A program made the position numbers and the translations under genes. From positions 186,001 to 250,000 of the forward strand of contig CAWBNG010000003.1 of NCBI GenBank assembly GCA_963790075.1: a stretch of 64,000 bases of DNA, read 5' to 3'. This stretch comes from CAYOUV01 sp963790075. Its GTDB lineage: Bacteria > Chloroflexota > Anaerolineae > Anaerolineales > Villigracilaceae. The notes under the pieces were generated by a model. That model had not been told where the DNA came from. It did no database searches and worked only from the letters and a program-made list of their open reading frames with translations. Shown piece after piece: positions 34,477-42,777 of this stretch; the stretch's first letter is position 1; every line of letters begins with the position of its first letter.

Positions 34477-34697
34477 AATTTTTCTCCAAACAAACCACGA
34501 CCAACAAGAAAACAAAAAGGACGGCGTAGAAACGCCCTGCGAATTCATTTCTCGCAGCGGGGTCGTACCACCGTCCTTTAATTCTGTCGGCCGTGTTGGG
34601 TTTCGGTCTTGTCAGCAGGCGGTGGTTACGAGCCCCGCCCCAGACACGAGCAATAGTTGGTCATTGCTTCTCCAGGTAATTTACTAGAATTTATTGA
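34477..34697 (-). ncRNA. Structured leader of the cys operon with attenuator (T-box-like)
   Basis: The transcript from the promoter at 34703-34730 would carry about 220 untranslated bases. It contains AGCAAT/ATTGCT and GGCGG/CCGCC hairpins, then AAAGGACGGTGGTACGACC and a terminator arm CCGTCCTTT followed by TTG and further T residues. A GGTGGTAC element ahead of a CGTCCTTTTT terminator is how T-box antiterminators look. However, no clear stem I AGTA bulge or specifier was found, and UGGU would favour a tRNA with discriminator A rather than tRNA-Cys. Attenuation is well supported; T-box identity is tentative. Confidence 0.5.
34516..34579 (-). terminator. Leader terminator before cysM
   Basis: On the minus strand AAAGGACGG (34579-34571) pairs with CCGTCCTTT (34524-34516), enclosing a CTGCGA/TCGCAG hairpin, and a T-rich tract follows. 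A competing small hairpin GGCGT-TTCT-ACGCC lies just before the T tract. It sits 40 bases before the cysM start, the position of an attenuator. Confidence 0.65.
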
Positions 34698-34702
34698 CAT
34701 AT

Positions 34703-34730
34703 ATTTTACAACTTAGGTCCAATTTGTCAA
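34703..34730 (-). promoter_or_regulatory. Sigma70-type promoter of the cys operon
   Basis: On the minus strand TTGACA (34730-34725), a 16-bp spacer and TAAAAT (34708-34703). It drives the leader and the cysM-TPR-mec-hypothetical-cysO-moeZ operon. Confidence 0.75.
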
Positions 34731-34777
34731 GAGCAGGATGTAATCTTGATGCCTTTTAGGCAACATATCTTACAAAA

Positions 34778-34807
34778 AAAACAGAGACGTTTTTTCGTCT
34801 CTGTTTT
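34778..34807. terminator. Bidirectional terminator after the EF-G-like gene
   Basis: AAAACAGAGACG (34778-34789), loop of six T residues, CGTCTCTGTTTT (34796-34807), with more A residues on the left side, which form a U tract on the minus strand. It lies 18 bases beyond the EF-G-like stop at 34826. Confidence 0.75.
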
Positions 34808-34825
34808 AATGCGGTTGGTTTTGGG

Positions 34826-36899
34826 TTACTCTTCTTTCTTCTCGGCCATTTCCTTCTTGTGGGCTTCGATGATCTCAGCCGCCAGGTGCTGCGGGACAGT
34901 TTCGTAATGGTCGAATTCCATGGTAAAGTAGCCACGCCCACCGGTAAACGAGCGGATCTGGGTGGTATAGCGCAGCATTTCGGCCAGGGGAACTTGCGCA
35001 ACAATCGTCGTCTGTCCGCGCTCGGATTCAGTACCCATGACACGCCCGCGACGGGTATTCATGTCCCCCATCACATCGCCCATATGGGCGTCCGGGACGG
35101 TGACACGCGCAGTCATGATCGGCTCGAACAAAACCGGACCGGCTTCCAATACGGCCAATTTAAAGGCTTCGCGCCCGGCGATTTCGAACGCCACCGGTTT
35201 GGAATCGACCGGATGCTCCTTCCCGTCAACGACCGATACTTTTACGTTGTTCATCGGGTACCCGGCAATGACGCCCTCTTTCATCACATTCTGGACGCCC
35301 TTGCGGATGGCAGGTTCGTAAGAACTGGAAATTGCACCGCCGAAGACGTCCCAGCTCAGGTCGAAATCTGCATCCGGAAGCGGTTCGATGGTCAGATGCA
35401 CTTCGCCGAACTGACCGGAGCCGCCAGTCTGCTTCTTGTGGCGGTACATGGCGGCACCCTTCTTGGTGATACCTTCGCGATAGGGTACTTTCGGCTCTTC
35501 CAGCACCAGGCCTACCTGCAGCTTGTTCTCAGCCCGGCGAGTAGCGATGTCAATGTGCTGATCGCCCATACCCTGCAGGATCGTTTGTCTGGTCGAGGGT
35601 TCCTGATGCCAGGAAAGGGTCATGTCTTCTTCACACAGGCGGGTCAAGGAGGAGGTAATCTTGGCTGCGTCGGCCTGGGTCTTGGGAATGACCGCCACCC
35701 GGTAAAGCGCGGACGGGTAATCCGGCACCGCCAGCGTCAGCCCATGTGATTTTTCACACAAGGTATCGCCGGTCGCAGTTTGGGTTAACTTGGGGACGTT
35801 GGCAATGTCGCCAGCATGGATCACCTTGACGGCGATTTGCTCCTTGCCGCGTGGGATGTGGACCGAACCGAAGCGCTCTTCCAGGTCCTTGGTCTGATTC
35901 CAGACCCGGCTGTCGCCCGTTACCGTCCCGGAATAAACGCGGAAGTAGGTTTGTTTGCCGACAAACGGGTCAGCGGTCGTCTTCCAAACATAAGCCGCCA
36001 GCGGACCAGTGTCCGAGGCTTTCAGTTCCTCCTCGTCACCAGCACCCTGTGCCCTGACAGCCGGTACATCGGCCGGAGATGGCAGCAGGTTGATGATCGC
36101 ATCCAGTAAACGGCGGACACCTTTTTCGTTTCCAGCCGCGGAAACCAGAACCGGGATGAAAGAACCGTTCAGAACGATCTTGCGCAGGCCGCGCATGATC
36201 TCTTCTTCGGTCAGCTCGCCGCTGTCCAGGTACTTCTCGAGCAAGGAATCCTCGCCTTCGGCGGCGGCTTCGATCAACTCCATGCGCGCTTCTTCGGCGG
36301 CCTCTTTATAATCAGCAGGGATATCCTCAGCCTGCTGGCCGTCATCCGCATAAGCCTTCATCGAGATGATATCGATCACGCCTTTGAACTCGGCATGTTC
36401 CCCCCAGGGAAGCTGTACTTTGAGCAAACGTGTGGGAGAAAACTCCTGCACTGATGCCAGCGCTTTGTTGAAGTTGGCGTTATCGCGGTCCATCTTGTTG
36501 ATGACGATACAGCGCGGCAGATTGAAATCATCACAATAACGCCAGGCAATTTCCGTTCCCACCTCGACACCCGCCACCGAGTTCGATCAGAATGAGCGCG
36601 CTGTCTGCTACACGCAAGGCAGAAATTACTTCACCGACAAAGTCGGTATAACCGGGCGCATCCAGGATATTGATCTTATAATCCCGATACTCCACCGGGA
36701 TGACGCTCGTATACAAGGATATTTTACGTCGAATTTCTTCCTCGTCATTGTCGGACACAGTTGAGCCGTCTTCGATCTTTCCCAACCGGGTCGTGGCTCC
36801 GGTAAAATGGAGGAAAGCTTCCGCCATCATGGTCTTCCCCGCACCGCTATGAGCAACCAGCGCCACGTTGCGAATAAACTCAGTGGTATACTCTTTCAT
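34826..36899 (-). pseudogene. Elongation factor G paralog (EF-G2-like), interrupted by a frameshift
   Basis: Two frames join into a complete EF-G of about 690 residues. The N-terminal frame (36899 to about 36585) has the P-loop AHSGAGKT, DAPGYTDFVGEV (G3) and breaks after SALILIE. The second frame resumes with VAGVEVGTEIAW and has INKMDRDNANF (G4), domain II, and the domains III-V motifs GMGDQHIDIATRR, YRHKKQTGGSGQFGE and MGDMNTRRGRVMG. The combined span is 2074 bases, one more than a multiple of three, so a single extra base near 36585 explains the break. The SGAGKT P-loop marks the EF-G2/FusA2-like group rather than main EF-G. Loss of function, a sequencing insertion or recoding are all possible. 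Confidence 0.85.
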
Positions 36900-36954
36900 A
36901 TAAGCCCTTTCCTATGCTTGGGATGATTCCAGACTGCAAGTTTACAACTGCATG

Positions 36955-36983
36955 ATTGTAAAAGAAGTCGATTGAATTGTCAA
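36955..36983 (-). promoter_or_regulatory. Sigma70-type promoter of the EF-G-like gene
   Basis: On the minus strand TTGACA (36983-36978), a 17-bp spacer and TACAAT (36960-36955), 55 bases before the ATG at 36899. An intact near-consensus promoter argues that the gene was recently functional. Confidence 0.75.
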
Positions 36984-37016
36984 AGTGTGGATTGTCACAT
37001 TCTTTTGGATTAAATT

Positions 37017-37505
37017 TTGAGCCGGATTATTAATCAATACTCAGCACTCTGGATCGCCATTGCCCTGGTCGCGATGATCAGCTTAATACTTTTACGCCAG
37101 GGAATAAAATGGACTGATTTCCTGGCCCTAAGTCTGGTGATCGCAGGGCTGTTCCTGGCCTGGACCATCCTGCACCCACGCCAAACGCCGCTGATGCAAA
37201 ACTCAAAGGCTGTCCAAGAAATGATCGGCGCGGGAACCCCGGTGCTGCTCGAATTCCAGTCGCCCTATTGAATTGCCTGCACCGCCATGAAACCCGTCGT
37301 GGACGGGCTCGAAGGGGAATTGGGCGCTAAAATTCACATCCTCCGGCTGAACATCCAGGAGCCGGTCGGGCGTGAACTCGCCCCGGTTTATGGCTTCCAA
37401 TACACCCCCACCTTTATCTTTTTCGACTCGCAGGGAAACGAACTCTGGCGCCAGGTCGGCGACCTCAACCCGGAGCGCGTGCGCCAATCCATCAAGGGAC
37501 CATGA
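37017..37505 (+). CDS. Membrane-anchored thioredoxin with TGA at the first active-site Cys (candidate selenoprotein)
   Basis: Read through the TGA at 37269-37271, this is a 162-residue protein. It starts at TTG 37017 and has two membrane helices (ALWIAIALVAMISLILL and FLALSLVIAGLFLAWTIL) and then a thioredoxin domain. The strand VLLEFQSPY leads to TGA-Ile-Ala-Cys, so the redox motif would be UxxC (residues 85-88). The downstream part keeps the thioredoxin fold fully, with LNIQEP and the cis-Pro loop YGFQYTPTFIFFD. The stop overlaps the next gene by ATGA, so translation through the TGA would be coupled to it. A stem-loop of the size expected for a bacterial SECIS follows. A simple TGC/TGT-to-TGA mutation is the alternative. 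Confidence 0.62.
37269..37307 (+). promoter_or_regulatory. In-frame TGA with candidate bacterial SECIS stem-loop
   Basis: TGA (37269-37271) is followed after 21 bases by CCCGTC (37293-37298), apical loop GTG (37299-37301) and GACGGG (37302-37307), a perfect 6-bp stem. The loop begins 27 bases after the TGA and has G first, within the geometry usually described for bacterial SECIS elements. Such short hairpins also arise by chance in GC-rich genes. Confidence 0.45.
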
Positions 37506-38071
37506 GCTTTTTTCGCCGCATTACCTTTAATTTGTTTTATCTGGGCAATCCACCCTGGGATAGCGGTATTTCACCGCCAGAGCTGATGGAATTCCTTGAT
37601 AAGCATGAACCCGGTCGCGCCATCGACCTGGGCTGCGGGACGGGCACCAACGTCATTACCCTGGCCCAACGCGGCTGGCAGGTTTCCGGCGTGGATTTCA
37701 TTGGACGCGCCGTCAAGCAAGCCCGTCGGAAAGCCAGAAACGCCGGAATCCAGGCCAACCTGCAGGTCGGCGATGTAACCAAATTGGACAACATCCACGG
37801 CCCTTTTGATTTTGCTCTCGACCTGGGCTGCTTTCACGGCCTTTCGGATGCGGGAAAAGTCGCTTATCTGGACAACCTCGAGCAACTCCTGGCACCGGGC
37901 GGGTATTGGATGATGTACGGCTTTTTCCGCTCCGCGGCAGACCAATCCGGGCCGGGATTGGTTGCGATCGAAATCGAGCGCATCCAAGGCCGGATGAGGC
38001 TCATCTCGCGCCAGGACGGGACCGACAGACGCGAGCGCAGTTCGGCTTATTTTTTGTTCCAAAAAGCGTAG
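37502..38071 (+). CDS. SAM-dependent methyltransferase (class I)
   Basis: 189 residues. RAIDLGCGTGTNVITLAQRG is SAM motif I and VSGVDFIGRAVKQARRKA motif II; FALDLGCFHGLSD is the motif IV region, similar to TehB/thiopurine-methyltransferase-like proteins. The N-terminal YLGNPPWDSGISPPELMEF also resembles that group. The ATG overlaps the stop of the thioredoxin gene (ATGA), so the two form an operon. The substrate is unknown; small thiol or selenol/tellurite chemistry is a speculative possibility from the neighbour. Confidence 0.78.
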   Translation: MSFFRRITFNLFYLGNPPWDSGISPPELMEFLDKHEPGRAIDLGCGTGTNVITLAQRGWQVSGVDFIGRAVKQARRKARNAGIQANLQVGDVTKLDNIHGPFDFALDLGCFHGLSDAGKVAYLDNLEQLLAPGGYWMMYGFFRSAADQSGPGLVAIEIERIQGRMRLISRQDGTDRRERSSAYFLFQKA

Positions 38072-38110
38072 CGGCGGGCCTTCACCCGTCCCAGTACAGG
38101 ATTTAACGGT

Positions 38111-39025
38111 ATGCGGGTTTTATTTATCTTTTTGGATGGGATTGGATTGGGGGAAGACAACCCTGAGATCAATCCTTTCGCGCAAGTGGAGATGCCGAAT
38201 CTTCAATCCCTGCTTGGTGGGCGCAAGTTACTGGCCGCCTCGGCCCCATTTCAGGGCGAGCGCGCCTCCCTGCTGGCGCTGGATGCTTCGCTGGGAGTAA
38301 AAGGTCTGCCGCAGTCCGCCACAGGGCAGGCTGTCCTGCTCACAGGAGTCAACATCCCGCAAGAGATCGGCTATCACTACGGCCCCAAGCCCAACCCGGA
38401 AGTAGCCAAGTACCTGCTGAACGGCAACACCCTGTTTGGAAAAGTAACCCAGGCCGGAAAGCAGGCCGCCTTGCTCAACGCCTATCCACCACGCTATTTC
38501 CAGGGCATCCAGAGCGGCAAACGGATATTCTCGTCCATTCCGCTGGCCGTGACCAGCGCCGGGATCGCCTTGCTGACCCGGGAAGATCTGTATGCCGGAC
38601 GAGCACTCTCGGCTGATTTCACCGGCCAGGGCTGGCGTGAGATGCTGGGCTTCCCGGATGCGCCCGTCCTGGATCCACAAGCCGCGGGGGTCAAGCTGTC
38701 CGACCTGGCGCGAATCTATGATTACTCCATGTTCGAATACTGGGCCAGTGATTATGCCGGCCACAAACAGAATATGGATTGGGCTGTGACCCAATTGGAA
38801 ACCTTGGATGGCGTGCTTGGGGGACTGCTGGAACACCTGCCAGACGATCTGCTGGTATTGGTCACCTCCGACCACGGCAATATGGAAGACCTGTCCACCC
38901 GGCGGCACACGAGCAACCGGGTTCCGGGGCTGGTGATTGGCTCACTTGCAGCTCGCGATAAATTCACCGAAAAGCTTTCCAGCCTGGCGGATGTAGCCCC
39001 GGCCATCCACAAAGCGTTGAGTTAA
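38111..39025 (+). CDS. Alkaline phosphatase-superfamily metalloenzyme (phosphoglycerate mutase/phosphopentomutase-like)
   Basis: 304 residues. LFIFLDGIGLGEDNPEINPF supplies the first metal-binding Asp, SDLARIYDYSMFEYWASDYAGH the Asp/His pair, and VTSDHGNMEDLSTRRHTSNR the final Asp-His and His ligands, the order seen in iPGM, phosphopentomutase and related enzymes. It is shorter than both named enzymes and lacks a clear inserted phosphatase domain, so it is probably an uncharacterised member. It follows the methyltransferase by 39 bases. Confidence 0.75.
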   Translation: MRVLFIFLDGIGLGEDNPEINPFAQVEMPNLQSLLGGRKLLAASAPFQGERASLLALDASLGVKGLPQSATGQAVLLTGVNIPQEIGYHYGPKPNPEVAKYLLNGNTLFGKVTQAGKQAALLNAYPPRYFQGIQSGKRIFSSIPLAVTSAGIALLTREDLYAGRALSADFTGQGWREMLGFPDAPVLDPQAAGVKLSDLARIYDYSMFEYWASDYAGHKQNMDWAVTQLETLDGVLGGLLEHLPDDLLVLVTSDHGNMEDLSTRRHTSNRVPGLVIGSLAARDKFTEKLSSLADVAPAIHKALS

Positions 39026-39121
39026 AAGTAAAGTAAATTTCCTTTTAAGCGTCCCCTTTGAAAATATTTTTGTTCAGTTCTGTTTTGTTTTTATCCAAAA
39101 CAAGGAAAAAACAAGACATAC

Positions 39122-39150
39122 TTGATTTTTAAGCTCTTTTTACGGATAAT
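39122..39150 (+). promoter_or_regulatory. Promoter of lipoprotein paralog 1
   Basis: TTGATT (39122-39127), 17-bp spacer, GATAAT (39145-39150), 50 bases before the ATG at 39201. The same -10 and spacing recur before paralogs 2 and 3. Confidence 0.55.
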
Positions 39151-39200
39151 TACAAGGAATACCCCAACTTCCTCTAATCGCTATCTGAAACGGAGGCACA

Positions 39201-40278
39201 ATGCAATTTCCACGCCGGACTCTCAAGCGTGCTCTGGGCTTATTATTTTTCTTCGGTTTCCTGCTGGCTTGCAACCTCCCCTTCGCTCAACCGGTTGAAA
39301 CTTCTCCGCTGGCAATTGTACCTCCCAGTGCTCTTCCGACGATATTAGAAACTTCCTCTGTTACGCACATTAACCTACCTCCCAAGGACATCGCCTCGAC
39401 AGCGCTGGTCTATGACGTCGATTCCTCCGGCACCGCTCCGGAGAATCGTGCCCCTTATGGTGATTCTTACGACATCAACCGCCTCGAACGCCCCTTCTCC
39501 CAAGACATGGTTTACATCCGCGACCTGGACATCGTTACTTACCAGGTAAACCAAGACGACTCCTGGATCTACGTCTCGATCGAACTAGTCGGTAAAAATC
39601 CCAACAACAACCTGGGCATTCACTACGGTGTCGAACTCGACAACGACGCCGACGGTTTCGGGGACCTGATTATCTGGGCTAACCCGCCATATGAGGCTGA
39701 TTGGACCGTCCAGAATGTGCAAGTTTTCGCAGACCAGACCCACGATACCAGCGGTTACTCGCCGGTTAAGTCCGACGCACCTTACGACGGCGACGGCTAC
39801 GAGACCCTGATCTTCGACGGTGGTCAGGGTGATGATCCTGACCTGGCCTGGGTACGCATCAAAGCCGGTCCGCGCGCCACCGTGCAATTTGCCTTCAAAC
39901 GTTCGTTGACCGACGGCTCTTACGTGTTAGGCGTGCTGGCTGACGCCGGCTTGAGAGACGTCTCTAAGCTGGATTACGTCGACCGCTTCACAGCCGAACA
40001 GGCCGGCTCACCGGTACGCAGCGACCCCAACTACCCGCTCAAGGCGCTCTTCGCAGTCGATAACACCTGCCGGCAAGCCTACGGCTTCGCCCCCAGCGGC
40101 TTCGAACCCCAGTTGTGCCCGCCGATCGAGCCAGTCAAGCCAACCGAAGAATCTCACGGGAGGATCAACAGGCGGTTGCGAAAACCCGAACCAATACTCA
40201 AATCAAACCAGTTGTAAGGCCGCCGGCTGCGTTTGGGCACAAAATCCTCCCTTCCCTGATCACTGTGTGTCGCCTTAA
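39201..40278 (+). CDS. Lipoprotein paralog 1 of a tandem triplet, 3' frameshift
   Basis: The frame starting at 39201 encodes a lipoprotein signal (LGLLFFFGFLLACNLPF), a Pro/Thr linker, and a conserved region of about 250 residues (SSGTAPENRAPYGDSYDINR; DGYETLIFDGGQGDDPDLAW; LDYVDRFTAEQAGSPVRSD). It ends at 40217 with an unrelated basic tail. In the next frame the DNA continues to 40278 as GSTGGCENPNQYSNQTSCKA then AGCVW, matching the Cys-rich tail of paralog 3. The span 39201-40278 has one base too many; corrected, it would be 358 residues, identical in length to paralog 3. The function is unknown; it is extracytoplasmic and acidic, with many Asp-rich turns. Confidence 0.75.
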
Positions 40279-40394
40279 CCAAATCAACTAACAATGTGCA
40301 GGAAAAACCTACTAGTAATTAACACCTGTGAGAAATCAGCTGCAGGCTAGCCTGCAGCCGATCCAGCGGGTAAAGACTTAAAAAGAAATTCCAC

Positions 40395-40423
40395 TTGCTT
40401 TTCACCTCTAGATACTGGATAAT
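40395..40423 (+). promoter_or_regulatory. Promoter of lipoprotein paralog 2
   Basis: TTGCTT (40395-40400), 17-bp spacer beginning TTCACCTC, GATAAT (40418-40423), 40 bases before the ATG at 40464. It is nearly identical to the promoter of paralog 3. Confidence 0.6.
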
Positions 40424-40463
40424 ACATTCAGCGATTTTTCCAAATAAAGAGACAGGAGGAAAG

Positions 40464-41516
40464 ATGAAAGTCAGGTCCCACACCGTCACCCGCATGCTCA
40501 TTTTATTGCTGCTGCCCGCCATCCTACTATCGTGCAATCTCCCGTTATCCCAGCCCACGAACCCGCCCCCATCAGAAACACCACCCAGCCCCGTTCCACC
40601 GCCGGCTGCCTCACCGACGATTGCCCACATCAACTTGCCTTCAAACAACGTCTCATCGGCTTCGTTGGTCTACGACGTCGAATCATCCGGCACCGCCCCC
40701 GAGAAACGCGCTCCCTACGGTGACTCCTATAATATCAACCGCCTGGAGCGCCCTTTCTCCCAGGATATGACCTACATTCCCGATCTGGACATCGTCACCT
40801 ACCAGGTCAACGAAGACGATCCCTGGATTTACGTTTCGCTTGAATTGATCGGCACCAACCCCAACAACGACCTGGGCATCCACTATGGCGTCGAGATCGA
40901 CAACGATGCCGACGGGTTCGGGGATACGATCGTCTGGGCTAGCCCGCCCTATACTGAGAATTGGACGGCCGAGAACGTGCAAGTGTTCCAGGACAAGAAC
41001 CACGATACCAGTGGCATATCGGCCACCAAATCCGACGCGCCCTTCGATGGTGACGGTTACGAGACCCTGATCTTCGACGGCGGAAAGGGTGACGACCCCG
41101 ATCTGGCCTGGGTGCGCATCAACGCCGGCCCGCGCGCGACTGTCCAGTTCGCCTTCAAGCGCACCTTGACCGACGGCAAATACATGCTGGGCGTGCTGGC
41201 CGACACAGGCCTGAAAGACGTCGGTCAGCTGGATTACGTCGATCGCTTTACCGCCGAGCAGGCCGGCTCACCGGTGCGCAGCGAACCCTACTACCCGCTC
41301 AAGGCGCTCTACGCGGTCGACAACGCCTGCCGCGAGGCCTTCGGCTTCATCCCCAGCGGCTACGAGCCGCAGCTGTGCCCGCAACCCGAAACCCCCACAC
41401 CCAAACCGGGCGTACCCCCCGGACCGACAGTCTGCCCGCAACCACCCACGTGTACGGGCAGTAGTAACGTCTGGCACCAGGATACCTGTACCTGCGAATT
41501 TATCGGTCCTTTCTAA
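40464..41516 (+). CDS. Lipoprotein paralog 2 of the tandem triplet
   Basis: 350 residues from the ATG at 40464 (AGGAGG upstream). The lipoprotein signal is LLLLPAILLSCNLPL, followed by a Pro-rich linker and the shared region: SSGTAPEKRAPYGDSYNINR, ERPFSQDMTYIPDLDIVTYQ, GVEIDNDADGFGDTIVWASP, LIFDGGKGDDPDLAWVRINA and DYVDRFTAEQAGSPVRSE. Its C-terminal tail differs from paralogs 1 and 3: it is a proline-rich stretch with five Cys residues (CPQPPTCTGSSNVWHQDTCT). An all-beta extracellular binding domain seems likely. No enzyme motif is visible. Confidence 0.78.
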   Translation: MKVRSHTVTRMLILLLLPAILLSCNLPLSQPTNPPPSETPPSPVPPPAASPTIAHINLPSNNVSSASLVYDVESSGTAPEKRAPYGDSYNINRLERPFSQDMTYIPDLDIVTYQVNEDDPWIYVSLELIGTNPNNDLGIHYGVEIDNDADGFGDTIVWASPPYTENWTAENVQVFQDKNHDTSGISATKSDAPFDGDGYETLIFDGGKGDDPDLAWVRINAGPRATVQFAFKRTLTDGKYMLGVLADTGLKDVGQLDYVDRFTAEQAGSPVRSEPYYPLKALYAVDNACREAFGFIPSGYEPQLCPQPETPTPKPGVPPGPTVCPQPPTCTGSSNVWHQDTCTCEFIGPF

Positions 41517-41534
41517 CGCGACGAAAGTTGTTTA

Positions 41535-41563
41535 GAACAGGGACGCTAATCGCGTCCCTGTTC
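41535..41563 (+). terminator. Terminator after lipoprotein paralog 2
   Basis: GAACAGGGACGC (41535-41546), loop TAATC, GCGTCCCTGTTC (41552-41563), followed by TATTTTG. It separates paralogs 2 and 3, so each is its own transcription unit. Confidence 0.75.
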
Positions 41564-41626
41564 TATTTTGGGGGCATAATTTTAGTCATGTATAGGAAAC
41601 AGCCAGATTCAACTTAGCGGATGCGC

Positions 41627-41655
41627 TTGCTTTTCACCTCCGGATGCCGGATAAT
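41627..41655 (+). promoter_or_regulatory. Promoter of lipoprotein paralog 3
   Basis: TTGCTT (41627-41632), 17-bp spacer TTCACCTCCGGATGCCG, GATAAT (41650-41655), 40 bases before the ATG at 41696. The duplicated unit therefore included the promoter. Confidence 0.6.
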
Positions 41656-41695
41656 ACTATTAGTGTATTTTTTCCCGAATTGTCAGGAGGAAAAG

Positions 41696-42772
41696 ATGAA
41701 ATACCCGCCCTCTAAAGTCATTCGCGTGCTCGTTTTCCTGCTCCTACCGGCCATCCTGCTATCCTGTACCCTGCCCTCTGCCCAGCCCACCCCGGTCCCG
41801 GAAACCCCGCTCCCGCCAAGCCCGCCCCCCAATACCATCCCGGCTCCCGAAACCCCGGCCATCGTTCACGTCAGCCAACCCGCCAATCAGGTCTCCTCCG
41901 CCGGGCTGGTCTACGACGTCGATTCGTCCGGCACCGGGCCCGAGAAGCGCGCCCCATACGGGGATTCCTACAACATCGACCTCCTGGAACGGCCCTTCTC
42001 CCAGGACATGACCTATATCCCCGACCTGGACATCGTCACCTTCCAGGTCAGCGAGGATGATACCTGGGTCTACGTCTCGCTCCAGTTGGTCGGCGTCAAT
42101 CCCAATAACGACCTGGGCATCGACTACGGCGTCGTGATCGACAACGATGCGGATGGCTACGGCGATTTTATTGTCTGGGCCAGCCCGCCCTACGCCGAGG
42201 ACTGGACAGCCGAGAATGTAAAGGTCTTCGCTGACAAAAATCACGATACTGCCGGCTATTCACCGGTCAAATCAGACGCGCCCTTCGACGGCGACGGCTA
42301 CGAGACCCTGGTCTTCGACGGCGGCCAGGGCGATGATCCCGATCTGGCCTGGGTGCGCATCAACGCCAGTGCGCGCGCCAACGTCCAGTTCGCCTTCAAG
42401 CGCACCTTGACCGACGGCTCCTACATGCTGGGCGTGATGGCTGACGCCGGCTTGAAGGACGTCGGGAAGTTGGATTACGTCGACCGCTTCACACTGCTGC
42501 AGGCCGGCTCGCCGGTGCGCAGCGACCAGAATTATTACCCGCTTAAGGCGCTCTATGCGGTTGACAACACCTGCCGTCAGGCCTACGGTTTCATCCCCAC
42601 CGGCTTCGAGCCGCAGCTGTGCCCGCCGATCGTGCCGGTCGAGCCGACCAAAGAAAAAGAAACAGCCGGCTGTATAAATCCTGGTGATTACCATGACCCA
42701 ATCAGTTGTTCTGCCGCCGGTTGCAAATGGATCCCAGCAATTGTTAATGTTGGTTCTTGCCAATTCCCGTAA
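41696..42772 (+). CDS. Lipoprotein paralog 3 of the tandem triplet
   Basis: 358 residues from the ATG at 41696 (AGGAGG upstream). Signal and lipobox are LLLPAILLSCTLPS, then a long Pro-rich linker. The conserved body matches paralogs 1 and 2 (SSGTGPEKRAPYGDSYNIDL; LVFDGGQGDDPDLAWVRINA; KLDYVDRFTLLQAGSPVRSD). The tail GCINPGDYHDPISCSAAGCK has three Cys and a fourth near the end, the same spacing pattern as the out-of-frame tail of paralog 1. It is convergent with hemW, only 5 bases separating the stops. Confidence 0.78.
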   Translation: MKYPPSKVIRVLVFLLLPAILLSCTLPSAQPTPVPETPLPPSPPPNTIPAPETPAIVHVSQPANQVSSAGLVYDVDSSGTGPEKRAPYGDSYNIDLLERPFSQDMTYIPDLDIVTFQVSEDDTWVYVSLQLVGVNPNNDLGIDYGVVIDNDADGYGDFIVWASPPYAEDWTAENVKVFADKNHDTAGYSPVKSDAPFDGDGYETLVFDGGQGDDPDLAWVRINASARANVQFAFKRTLTDGSYMLGVMADAGLKDVGKLDYVDRFTLLQAGSPVRSDQNYYPLKALYAVDNTCRQAYGFIPTGFEPQLCPPIVPVEPTKEKETAGCINPGDYHDPISCSAAGCKWIPAIVNVGSCQFP

Positions 42773-42777
42773 CTAGT

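Noticed and set aside
34561..34600. Firm call of a cysteine T-box riboswitch
   Set aside because: The antiterminator-like part fits, but no stem I AGTA bulge or Cys specifier was found and UGGU disagrees with the usual tRNA-Cys discriminator; kept only as a tentative leader.
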